DNA of 64,000 nt. Origin: Pelodera strongyloides. Its lineage: Eukaryota > Nematoda > Chromadorea > Rhabditida > Rhabditidae. The notes beneath the pieces were generated by a model. The model was not told the origin of the DNA, did no database searches, and was given only the letters and a program-made list of their open reading frames with translations. Position 1 is the stretch's first letter; every line of letters starts with the position of its first letter. The DNA lies in contig JAANDG010000476.1 in NCBI GenBank assembly GCA_036852015.1, positions 1 to 64,000 on the forward strand, written 5' to 3'. This document shows, one piece after another, positions 1 through 10,669 of this stretch. Position numbers and translations under genes: made by a program.

Positions 1-364
1 GTACAATGTACAATGCTCAACATACATAGGACATCGATACAATAGTTAGGAAAAGAGCGTTTATTTAATGTACTAAAAGCGAATACTAAATTAACTGTAA
101 AATCATTCAATAAAATAAAAAAGATAATACACCATCCCATAGCACATAACCGTTTTAACTTGATATATGTTGTTGGTCATTGAATAGTGTGTATCTAGGT
201 CACCAACTGACATCGCATGCAAATATACATAATACCCTCTATCTCTATATTTTATGATCCTGTCCTGTCACCGTACAGCTGGTGTGCTAATTTTGCATGC
301 GGTTAATCCAATGCATATCCAATTGTACGGAAAAACAGACACGCATCAAACGGCAGAGAATTTT

Positions 365-490
365 TAAGCCTAAGCCTAAGCCTAAGCCTAGGCCTAGGCC
401 TATGATTTAGTCTGGCATAGGCCTAAGCTCAAGCTTAAACCCGATAAACTTAATCCTATACGCCCATACCTAAGCTAAAGCCTATTGGTA
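365..490 (+). repeat. Interstitial telomere-like repeat (CCTAAG/TTAGGC)
   Basis: About six near-perfect copies of the nematode telomere hexamer, read as CCTAAG on this strand, lie at 365-404. Degenerate copies such as CCTAGG and CCTAAGC continue to about 490. It is one of four such blocks in the window. Confidence 0.85.
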
Positions 491-786
491 AGCCGGCAAA
501 CTGATCAGAGTCTATTGATGAATGAAAAGCATAAAAGGAAACCAGATAGCTCAAAAATGTCATAGCTCAAAAATATAAAAGCGAGGAAATAATGGTTTGA
601 AGGAGGGTGGCACCTAATAAGCTTGAGGAGGGCCTGAATAGGCTCGCCCATGACCCAATAAAGACCTGCCCTAGGCCCGCTTAAAGCCCAGATTGTTCCC
701 GACTCATCTCCCACATTGCATTTGTCCGTACAGGTATTTAGTGACCCGTGACTCGTCCCCATAGTACCCGACTACATGGACAAACA

Positions 787-804
787 TCTGTCTCTCTCTG
801 TCTC

Positions 805-853
<49 letters not shown>

Positions 854-1076
854 GCTATTTTTTGATGTCCCAATAAGGCGTTGCGAGCGGCGAGGGAAAA
901 GCCGTGGTAAAAGGTTCGCCATTACGCGGGGATGAGCAACGTGAATGGACCTCACTAAGAGAACGGTTCAATTTAGGGGGAGAAGTCACGAAGTTTAGAA
1001 GTTGGAGGGAAGAGAGAGAGAGAGAGAGCGAGAGAGAGCGAGAGAGACAGAGACAGAGACAGAGAGACAGAGAGCG

Positions 1077-1136
<60 letters not shown>
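787..1136. repeat. Facing CT and GA microsatellites
   Basis: A (CT)n tract with CTGT interruptions spans 787-853. A longer (GA)n tract with CAGA and GCGA interruptions spans about 1009-1136. They are complementary and separated by about 155 bp, so they could pair as a hairpin. The Arg-Glu-rich open frames across them are artefacts. Confidence 0.85.
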
Positions 1137-1137
<1 letters not shown>

Positions 1138-1927
1138 GGCAGATAGAGAATTGTTAACCGAAACAGAAAAGCTAACGGGATAATCTCTTTTGAAGTCTAT
1201 TTATGAGAAAAGTTGGGGTAGTGTCAAACTAATTGGGCTATAAGTTCTTCACGCGAACAATAGGAAAATGGAACTTTCTTCGGCGGGAATACGACAACTG
1301 ATAGAATAGACAATAGACCACTCGCTCCCAGATTACTACATTGTAATCCTGAAGGTGATTATGATCGGGTTCTTGTAGCTCTACCTAAAGCTACCAATTT
1401 TCAACTAGAGGGGGTTTATTCGATAGAGACAACTACCGATATCGATAACTTACGTCACTGTTGAACTCGTAAGCTAATAAACTAAATAATAAATAAAGAA
1501 TAGGCTCATTGTTAGCATTCAAAAGTTCTCAAAAACAACAAAAACCACGAATTAGAACATCTAATTGTTGTGATTGTTGAGATTTTGGTCCCGTTCCATG
1601 TAGGGGGAAGGGCCAATGTTCCCCTCTGTCACCATATCTCTTTCTCTTATTTACAAGACACTTCACTCCTAATTCCGTTTTCGAACGAACAACGTTTACA
1701 TAGGAAAGTGACTGCTCGACGCTCGCTTACACAGAGCAATCGAGCCGACGACTTGGACAATTGCAATTGCTTGATAATTGAAACTTCAGTAGCGTGCTTC
1801 TAATGTAATACAGCGTTCAAAGCTTACGACATGTTCCGAAAAGGTCATGAGAGCACAGTGAACGTTCAGTCCTCAGGCTTTATCGACTGATCAGCTAATT
1901 AAAAGAGAACTTAATTATAGATAAAAA

Positions 1928-1977
1928 AGGCTTAGGCTTCGGGCTTAGGCTTAGGCTTAGGCTTAGGCTTAGGCTTC
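1928..1977 (+). repeat. Interstitial telomere-like repeat (TTAGGC)n
   Basis: About seven TTAGGC units with one imperfect unit (TTCGGGC). The orientation is opposite to the block at 365-490. Confidence 0.9.
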
Positions 1978-2689
1978 ATGGGATGCACCACTGTCATCTC
2001 TACATAACTATAATAATTCCCTGAGACGTCGAACATTTTCTCGTCTGAAACTTGTCGCAGATTTTCTTCGAAACGCTGCACAACAAGGATTTTGAACCCG
2101 GCGTTGCACCATCTCGAATAAAGGGGCAAACTCCTGAAGCGCAATCCTGAGTAATCTGTATCAAAACATCACAAAAGTAGAAGAGATAAGAAGATATTTT
2201 CAAAAGTCAGGCCTGGCAATAAGAACAATATCCCACTACGCGGTACGACCTTAAAAGGACGATTACTGGCAGTAGCAGTACAGGTCTATTTATGTTTGTA
2301 TGTGTGTGTGTGTGTGTCTGCTTCAAGTCCTATGTACATACACGCACGGGTGCAAACATAGTTGTGGTCAGGGTGCCTACATTGGTGCAGGCGCTGGAAG
2401 CACGCCTGCGGGCTTCCAGGCCTAGATACACAACAATAGATTCACACTAAATAAATATGAACTGGGAAAACTTGCACACATGCACGAAGCAATGACTGTA
2501 TGAAAAGAGGGTGTTAGCAAATAATAATGTTTCAGGAATAATAGAATATGTGCATAGATAAAGACAGGTTAATAACTTATTGCCTTAACGGAGGTCAAAA
2601 AATCGAGAGACGATAGTAAACCAATCAAGTATGTTTTGAAAATACAACATTCTGTCAGTAAATCCTTTCAATATGACAAATTTAGTGTT

Positions 2690-2781
2690 TAAAGCGGTAT
2701 GACACGTGTTCCATGTATCATATGCGAAGTAAACTCCACGCTGTGCATTAACTGAATACAACACGTCTCACATCACTTTAA
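2690..2781. mobile_element. Foldback element, subfamily D
   Basis: Starts AAAGCGGTATGACACGTG and ends in a degenerate complement (CACGTCTCACATCACTTTA), flanked by TA. No coding capacity; a non-autonomous DNA element. Confidence 0.6.
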
Positions 2782-3097
2782 AATTTTAAAGGGAAGAGTG
2801 ATGCCAAATTCCCAAGTTGTTGTTATAGTAAAACATGACCTCATAATCATACTTCTCGCACTGGTACCAATCCAATTCTACAACTAAACGTTAATACACA
2901 AAAAAAGGAGTCGCCGATGTGCACAATCGTTTTGCATACACAAAAGAATGTTATACAATAAAGAGGTAGTAGAAATGACCTTCATAGCTACAGAGGACAA
3001 AGTACCCTCAAGTAAAGGGAGGAAAGAGTTATCAAGTGGAAATTTGCATATTACTAAAATGATCTTTTCATGCTAGTATCATATATGTATGGTTATT

Positions 3098-3273
3098 AAA
3101 GCGAAACACCGGCCGGTTTTTGCAACACATCGAGTACACCAGCATTCTTATGCAGCTTATGCAAATGAGCATAAATTAGAATAAAAAATCAGGTAAATTC
3201 GAGAAACTTAGCCTGAATACTAAAGAATTCATTTGTCCGTGCGTTTCAAAAACCGGACGGTAGTTCGCTTTAA
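3098..3273. mobile_element. Foldback MITE, subfamily A
   Basis: Terminal inverted repeats read AAAGCGAAACACCGGCCGG on the left and CCGGACGGTAGTTCGCTTT on the right. The middle contains the TGCATAA/TTATGC motifs shared by other subfamily A copies. TA flanks each side. Its right end touches the next element. Confidence 0.8.
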
Positions 3274-3452
3274 AACACACGACACAACAGCCGGTTTTTG
3301 AAACGTAGTTGAATTCACATCTAGATCGAATGTCTGCAAATAATTGTGCAATACAGCGCGATTTTTTATTCTAATTAGATTCGTTTGCCTACAACATATA
3401 GGAATGCAGTTGTCTATCATACATTTCAAAAACCGACAGTTATGTCGCTTAG
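3272..3452. mobile_element. Foldback MITE, subfamily B
   Basis: Carries the subfamily B ends (ACAGCCGGTTTTTGAAACG on the left, TTTCAAAAACCGACAGTTAT on the right). It sits directly against the subfamily A copy at 3098-3273, as if one inserted at the terminal TA of the other. Confidence 0.7.
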
Positions 3453-3673
3453 TATAACAATAAATTCTTCCAACGGACCGGAAGAGCTTAGCTTGTGTTA
3501 GAAGTTGCGGCACTTTTGAACACAACAGGCCTACGAGGCAATTAAACCCGTTAATGTTGCAACAAAAGGACATGATAATTAAATTCTGGAAAAAGTTTAT
3601 CGAACTACCATAAAACTGAGTGCAGAGCGAATTTTACATGTCGGAATATCTACGCAAACATAAAGGAAACTAT

Positions 3674-3844
3674 AAAGCGGTATAACGGCCGGGTTTTGAA
3701 ACAGATGTTGGACAACTGCATTACCATATGTTGCATGCAAATGAATTAAATTAGATTTAAATTAAAAATCGCGCATCTTGCGTAGACTACGTGGGAATAC
3801 GGCGTCCAACATACGATCCGAAAACAGGCTGTTATACCTCTTTA
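3674..3844. mobile_element. Foldback MITE, subfamily B
   Basis: Left end AAAGCGGTATAACGGCCGGG, right end AAAACAGGCTGTTATACCTC plus TTTA; TA on both sides. Confidence 0.75.
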
Positions 3845-3948
3845 ACAATGTATAAATAAGAATTGGTATATAATGACTGGAAGATAGATCAGTCCTCCAA
3901 TAGAACTATGGCCTGCGCCTGTTTCGGAACATCTGCGCGTTGATAGAG

Positions 3949-4012
<64 letters not shown>

Positions 4013-4262
4013 AGAGAGAGATAGAGGAGAGAGGGGGAGAGAGAGTGAGAGAGAGAAGGACAGTTTTTTTCCGCAACCTGATATATATCAAAACTGGAAG
4101 TCGCTAAGAACATATATCCACTCACACGATCAGTGAGACATCGACAAGGCTAACAGGGAATAGCTTGCGACAACGGAGGGAGAAAGTGGTGGAAATGAGA
4201 GAGAGAGAGAGAATGACAGAGAGAATAGTGAGGGAGGTAGAAAGAGATAGAGAGAGATAATA
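3949..4262. repeat. GA-rich microsatellite cluster
   Basis: (GA)n runs at about 3949-4058 and 4195-4262 with AGATAGAG interruptions. Leu-Ser-rich minus-strand frames across them are artefacts. Confidence 0.85.
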
Positions 4263-5247
4263 GAGAAATATATGAAGGGACAGAGAAGAGAATGCTATAG
4301 AGAGACAGAAGGAGAGGTAAAGCCGTTTACGCTAATTCCAAACTACTACCGAGGTTAAATGACATTGAAGTAGACTATAGGTACCCTAAACACCGCTAGT
4401 CCAGGAAGTTGTCACTCAAGGCAAACTTCGGAGAGTGGTACTTCAAAAGTACCACGAGAAAGCGTACGGTGACACAACGGCAACTGAAGAAAGCTTCACC
4501 CTCACGCGTGTGTCAAGCCTATCACCCTTGAACCGAAACCACGCTTACGCGTAGAATGCACTCGAGAAATGTTAAGCGTAGCTAATTTACACGCGTAAAT
4601 ATTGGGGACACGGACAAAAGCATCGAGATTCCAATCGGCTTCGAGAAAGTTGAAAGTTTAGTAGTGCTTTGCATTCTTGCCTTACACTTACACATTTCAA
4701 TAAAGCATTGCATTGTTATGTACTACTGTACATGCATTCATATACTATATCAACCAACCTACGTAATTGAAAACGCACACAAACGTGTCATTAGTTGTCC
4801 ACTATTACACTTCATGCTCTTTCTTTGTTTATTTATTTATATTGTCTTCCAATTCACCATATTATTAATACGCACACAAACACACAAACCACGCAAAACT
4901 ATGCACAAAATTATAGTAACAACGCGCTCCGATATTTTATTTCGTGCTAAATGAATATGTTTTTGAGAAACTAAATCCTTGTAATATAAAAGTAACAAAC
5001 ACAAATCGTGGTGCTTTCTTGCAGAATGGCAGCATAATGTAAACGCGTGGGGCGGCTTAGGTCCCGCAACCGGGTCCGCACGGTCACAACTTAGGCCCTA
5101 CAACAAATAGGTGGGCTGGCCCGGGTGCAAAGCGCGACGATCAAACCGTGTGAATGGGCCAACGTCAGCAGCAGGCAAAAGAGCAAGCTTTCAGAAAGAA
5201 TCCATAATCTTTGTTCCTTGATTTTCAGGGTATAGCTTGAAAACACT

Positions 5248-5419
5248 AAAGCGAAATACCGGCCGGTTTTTGACATCGTGGACAACTGTATTCGTACGTA
5301 TTTATGCTAATTTGCTCGAATTTAGCTCTAGTTTTTATTCTTATTTAGTTCATTTGCATAAGCTGCATAAGAGTGCTGGTACACGATGTGTTTCAAAAAC
5401 CGGCCGGTATTTCGCTTTA
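5248..5419. mobile_element. Foldback MITE, subfamily A
   Basis: Left end AAAGCGAAATACCGGCCGG and right end CCGGCCGGTATTTCGCTTT are nearly perfect complements. TA target sites flank both ends (ACTAAAGC and CTTTAGG). This is one of the best-preserved copies. Confidence 0.85.
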
Positions 5420-6348
5420 GGTCAAGCGCTTTACTCCTTTAAGCCTTTACATCAAGCTAATAGTAGTAGTGTTCCGTTGCAAGGTTTTGCAGACGTTAAC
5501 CGTAGTCTTGTACCATACCAGTATGTTAGGTTATTTGAACACCACCTCTGGCAGCTATTATTTTTCCCTTTTTGCTACTTCGTAAAGATAAGGGTGTATA
5601 CTGTATGCAGGTATTTTCTTTGGGGTCCACATACATATGTACCGCTGGGGGTCTAATCCCGTGAGTCGTAAGCAAGTCATTAAGATCTTTACAAGTACAA
5701 TATAACACACAACTACGATAAGAATCAATGAAGGTGTGAATTGACGACAGTTAGCACAAAAGAGATCTATAGCAGAACAAGATTAGATCAAAAACGAATG
5801 CAACAACATGTTACATGTACATCTTACAAAAAGCGTTCCAGCGATTTTTTAAAGATAAATGCACATTGTCCGGGGCACGAGTCTTTCATTCCCACCTGGA
5901 ACGGCACAGAAATTAGCATACGTTACTTGAGAGTGCACTACTCCATCATACGTTACAAAACCTGTGGCGTACTTACGCCTTCCCAATTCTTATGCGGTGC
6001 CATACCGCTTTACGTTAAGTACATATAAGCGCGTCCATTGCATATTTTCTCCTCGAGAATCAATTTCAATGATGAAATCAAAGGATCAAACCTCTTATAC
6101 TAAAGGAAAAAGTGAAAAGCACTATATATGCCTGGGGAGTGAGGAAAAGAGGGAACAAGGGACGGGTAACCAACCGGTTGGGGATGATAGGGAAGGCTGG
6201 GGAAGTGGCTGGCGATCACTTGGGGAGAGGTCGAGAGGGATGGCATTCCCCAGAGAATACGGAAGAAAACGTGGTTTTGAACTATGTACTCTTGTAGCAA
6301 TTCAGGGGGATGAAAGAGAGAGGGGATGTGTGAGTCTCCGTAAATACT

Positions 6349-6632
6349 ATGGTCAATAAGTTAATATGCTTGCGATTTTGTTAATTGATATGCGCGACAA
6401 TTACTCGGTTGCTAGCGCACATGAACATACGATGGTCAATACATTGCTTGCGGTTTTCGTTAAATACGATGGTTCAATAAGTTAATATTGTTTGCGATTT
6501 TCTTAATTGATATGAGCGACAATTACTCGGTTGCTAGCGCACACGAACATACGATGGTCAATAGATAATATCTCCTGCGATTTTCTTAAATGGTATGCGC
6601 GACAATTACGCGGTTGCTAGCGCACATGAACC
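6349..6632. repeat. Tandem repeat, about 84-bp unit
   Basis: Three full units and one truncated unit (6432-6468). Each starts ATGGTCAATA and contains GCGACAATTACTCGGTTGCTAGCGCAC split by minor changes. It is flanked by unremarkable AT-rich DNA. Confidence 0.8.
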
Positions 6633-7059
6633 AACACGGAACCATAATAAATTTGCCCTTTATTCGACCACCAAACACAAGGCAAAATTAAGAAACTTTA
6701 TATTTATCACATTTGCATAGTACGCCGAAATAAAAGAGACCAATGTCAAACCGAAAATAATTATAATAATTAAACCCCATAAATATAAAAGAAGGTCAAA
6801 GGCATCATACAACTCAGATCTATAAATTTAAAGCGAATTCTCATATCAAAACGATTAAATGAGTAAAACTCGGCACAACCCTTTTAGGTTCACGAAAAAA
6901 ACCAATATATCAGACGTTACCCCACGACTAGAAACTATTTTGTTTTGATTATCATTTGCAAATATTTTTATTTAATTACTATTATAAATACAGTACGATA
7001 ATTCACGCTTAGATTTCATATGTAGACAGAGAATAGGAATGACAGTATTCCTCGAGTGC

Positions 7060-9540
7060 TCACTCCTTTTTCGTAGAAAATTCCGGCACGGCTTCGTCCC
7101 ACGGTCCATGTACGGTACTTTTTCGATACTAAAAGATAATATTTTATGTATTTGTCATAACTAAACCTAGAAAGGAAGTGCACGATACACACTACAACAA
7201 CTATAACAAGGCACGACAAACGGCATAAAGTAGTCGACCCTTGGACGCGTTAGTTCGAGACTTAGGTCTCCTGGGCGGCCATTTGGAGCGCTCTTTGCTA
7301 TATCGGACCCCCTTGTGGGCGTGGCTTATTGTCCCTACTCCTGGCTCATAGGCAACAATCTGGTCTATTGCGAAAAAATTGGCGTGGAGCGGACTCGAAC
7401 CCGCGTCACTTGTCTACTCGACAAGCACTCACCGGTTGAGCTACACGCACCCATTTTCCACTCAACCAATGCTGAATGTCCCTAGCACCGGGTTAGACAC
7501 ATCGGGGTGGGCTGCCTCATGCGGCGCATCTACCCAACTTACTCGAGATCATCTTAGCGTTCTATATTTCAACGTTTCTGAACGCCTTACCTGAATGCTG
7601 ATTAGAATTGTCGGGCACAACAATACAATGAAAAGCTGAAGTCCGCTCCATAACACAGCCAATAAAGGGTCATAGACGAAGAGACACCCAATCGAACACA
7701 CTGAAAACATTGCCGTTGAGTCATGTGTAGGCGGCACACCTCTTGACCGTATCTCGCCAAATCACTTGCGCCCCACAACTGCGCGATCAACCTCCTACGT
7801 TCCTTTTTGTAAGTAAATAAAACAAAAGTCCACTCACCGCTGAGTATAACAAAAAGGATGAGGGATACTGTAGGCTGAACTCGGAACAGAAGATTGGCCA
7901 TTCTTGGCCACATACTATGGAGTACAAAGGCCGCAGAGAGGAGAAAGAAGGCAGACTGTGGTGAAGAGACTCGTGATACCAACAGTACAGCCGAAGAGAG
8001 CCCAGTCGAGATACAGACCGGCTCGCTCACACTGAAATACTTGTGTATTAAATTAAACGGACGGGATATCTACCCTAGCAAACGACGACACCATCCGTAT
8101 TTATGCACCAGTTTTATATCCACGTTTACCCAACAACGCGTAACTCCGCGTTGCCTGCTCATCCGGGGTCCCGCTGCGGTGCAGTGCACGCGCCAGAAAT
8201 GCGCGAAAGGTGTACAAAATCGCATCTGCCGCGTTTTTAAAAAGCAACATATCGCAGATCTTCAAGCATACCGTACACCATGGCACCTCTATAAAGATAG
8301 CCATAGATTACTCGATCGTCGCTGTGAAACCAAACAATTGCTTAGAAATAATAAAATACCCACATAGGTGCACGGACTCCGTAATCGTGGAAAACACAGC
8401 TGATCACTGCAAACCCAATTGATAAAGCGTAGATAGTATCAGTACTGATGGTAGTTGTGAGCGATCTAAAAGGTTTCCATTTTATCGTAGCGAACAGAAT
8501 AAGCTAAGTAAGGAGAATACAGTAATTACAATGACTAGCTGAATGAGATATAGCCTCGTACCGTTTATGATAAGTATGGCGCATCGTTTTATACCGTCGT
8601 AAGTATAGCTCGGTATACTAACAGCAATTAAAGACATACAGTATGTACCCTTATGTACCCTTACTTGATAATCGGAGTGAGAGCATATCCAACAACAACC
8701 AGCGTTATTAGAGATCCAAGATGCTCCTTATATGCAAACTTCTGAGGTGACCGGATCCGGAGATAAAAAGCGAACGCCACGATACACATCACAACGAACG
8801 CACTGAAAGGGCAGCTATGTATACACAGTTTACCGAGCAATTTTAAAATAAACAAATGTTCAAAGGGATGAGAAGCCTATGTTGCATCATCAAAACATTA
8901 TCCATGATAGTTTACGGGATCTGTGCATAGCTGATTTCATAGTACTCTTCAACTAGAACAGAACACGAATATAGTTTCCAACAATAATTCTCTAGTTTTA
9001 AATGTATTAATTAAAGGGGCAAGTAAACAACCAAATTTAGAGCACTTTTGAAACATGTTGCTTTGCTCAATAAACAATATTATAAACACAGAGAACACAC
9101 CATGACAATGCCACGTCATCAACCACTTTCTCATTGACTGCTTCATAAAGGAGAAAGTAAAGGAGCAACGAGTTGAGATGGGACATCAAATGCGAGCATG
9201 CTCGAACCGCCTCACGGAAAGTGTACTTCACAGCGCTCACTGAATACGACTTATAATAGTTTATTGATATAACGTCGAAACATACATAATCGAAGGGTAC
9301 CCTATAGAGACCTATTAACAGTATGCTTAATGTTATGAATAATGAATGTAGTATTCTATTCAGAAACCAGAAGACCAATGTGGGCAATAAGAACTAACCC
9401 AAATGCACAGTACAACACCCATCCCAAGAATACTAGGAAGGTACAGTAATACATCACACACCGTTACAGTACTCTAAACTTTTCCACTGGTATCAGGATA
9501 CGGAACCCCCATCACACACTCAAAAAATGGATAGCTCAAT
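7060..9540 (-). CDS. PIGC: PIGC, GPI GlcNAc-transferase subunit C
   Basis: Multi-pass ER membrane subunit of the GPI-GlcNAc transferase, which starts GPI-anchor synthesis on phosphatidylinositol. Exons on the minus strand, in order: 9101-9239, 8665-8802, 8364-8465, 7838-8031, 7591-7700 and 7060-7128 (stop 7060-7062). All join in phase with GT-AG introns. Family landmarks are visible: ISTDTIYAL followed by [10 protein letters not shown] in the third exon, and the near-C-terminal [12 protein letters not shown] in the last. Hydrophobic segments fill the rest. The first exon is uncertain: a stretch near 9487-9540 encodes GVPYPDT, resembling the PFPDN of animal PIGC, but its splice is weak. The SINE-like repeat at 7345-7550 lies mainly in the last intron and overlaps the next exon to the right. 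The identification rests on protein motifs recalled from the family. Confidence 0.85.
7345..7550 (-). mobile_element. tRNA-derived SINE-like repeat
   Basis: On the minus strand, 7380-7452 carries an A-box-like TAGCTCAACCGG and a B-box GGTTCGAGTCC. The acceptor and T stems do not pair and the anticodon loop lacks U33, so this is not a working tRNA. A second copy of the flanking sequence lies at 26566-26662 with the tRNA-like middle deleted, which marks the whole as a dispersed repeat. It sits in the last PIGC intron. Confidence 0.6.
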
Positions 9541-10669
9541 ATTCAATAACTCACAATTCTTCTTAAGTTCATTGAGAAACTTCTCCTCTCCTCCACTATA
9601 GTTATCATCAAATGGTTGACGTTCATAAAGAATCTTTCTCCACGTTATTTCTTCATTTTTGCACATCCTTCTGCACCATAGGCATAACCTATAGAACTCG
9701 CAATTACAGAGTCAATCATAAAATCAATCAAGTCCAGGTCTACAATATTATCAAATATCAAACAATTTTAAACAAGCATAACAACTTAATACACACGTAA
9801 TATAACACAGGAAAAATGCATAGAAATAATTATGGAAACCAATAGCTGGAGCATAAGCAGTAAAGTAATCCTGGTATGAAATAGTGTTTATTAATTAAAC
9901 AGGTAAAATCATAGAAAACTGTAATGATGCAATCAATAACATTGCAATAGAGACTCATGAATACAAAATACAAGCAAATTAATGAGAATCAATGTTCATA
10001 ATCAGTGATACAAAATATTAATAATCAATACACATACGCAAATGTATCTTATACCCTTACACATAATGGACGCCGGAACAAAACTGAGATTAAGTATGAT
10101 ACTCCCCTAGGTGAAAAGTGAAAAGGTAATTTTGCATCACCTAATTAAAGGGTATATGATCCGGCAGTAAGTACTAGAAATCGTAGGGTACCATCAATTC
10201 AAAATAATACAAACTATAGGTAGATCATATAAGGTAATTACTGATTCACAGTCGACAGACGGACAGACTACATGTACCACTAGGTTAGGATGTGCACTAT
10301 CAAGCATACCAATAAGGATCGACGAATCGAGACAATCAAGAAAATGAAAAATACCAACGAATTTCAATGAATAAACAAAACATTCATCGGTTGCTCTCCA
10401 GCCCCCGGGAAGCTGGTCTTTGCAAGTGAGACTGTACGTGACCGGCGGGCTCGCCGTTGATGGCCTAAAAGACAAAATATTCAAATTTAGGCGAAAACTA
10501 CGTTGTGTGGAACACATATCGCGTAAATGAACACTAGATTCCCTACGCCCGATTTCTCTCGCGTGATTAAGGACGACTCTAGCTCAAACACACGAGACTT
10601 ATTTGTCACACTTTTTACATTACCATAAAACAGTTGAAGGACGAGTTAAAGGAATTAAAGGAGTTATTC
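9541..10669. other. Spacer between PIGC and zinc-finger gene
   Basis: AT-rich, with no element recognised apart from a possible alternative last exon of the zinc-finger gene at about 10364-10464: a strong minus-strand acceptor TTGTCTTTTAG at 10465 followed by an open frame of about 30 codons. Confidence 0.4.

Larger units (their letters stand above)
1..7059. other. Gene-poor repeat-rich stretch
   Basis: I could not support any gene here. Open frames on both strands are short, lack splice signals joining them to protein-like neighbours, and mostly run through microsatellites or inverted-repeat elements. What is recognisable is entered separately: telomere-like repeats, CT and GA tracts, five foldback elements and an 84-bp tandem repeat. 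The remainder (for example 1140-1920, 1980-2690, 4262-5240 and 5420-6340) shows nothing I recognise. Confidence 0.5.

Noticed and set aside
904..1146. Arg-Glu repeat open frames over GA tracts (also 3889, 33376, 61000)
   Set aside because: Produced by microsatellites; no coding signal.
5237..5656. 139-codon plus-strand frame
   Set aside because: Its first half is a subfamily A foldback element; similar frames arise from other copies (51723, 54623, 3229).
6964..7219. 67-codon minus-strand frame around the last PIGC exon
   Set aside because: Wrong frame; the true exon 7060-7128 is read in another frame ending HGPWDEAV...KKE and a stop.
7380..7452. Possible functional tRNA gene on the minus strand
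   Set aside because: Acceptor and T stems mispair and the anticodon loop lacks U33; treated as a SINE.
8245..8325. Possible extra PIGC exon with acceptor TTTCACAG
   Set aside because: Joining 8364-8465 directly to 7838-8031 (YGVRAPI then VSEPV) matches the family and keeps phase; the extra exon would introduce a stop.
7894..8367. 157-codon plus-strand open frame
   Set aside because: It is antisense to PIGC exons 7838-8031 and part of 8364-8465, whose minus-strand reading has clear family motifs and splice sites.
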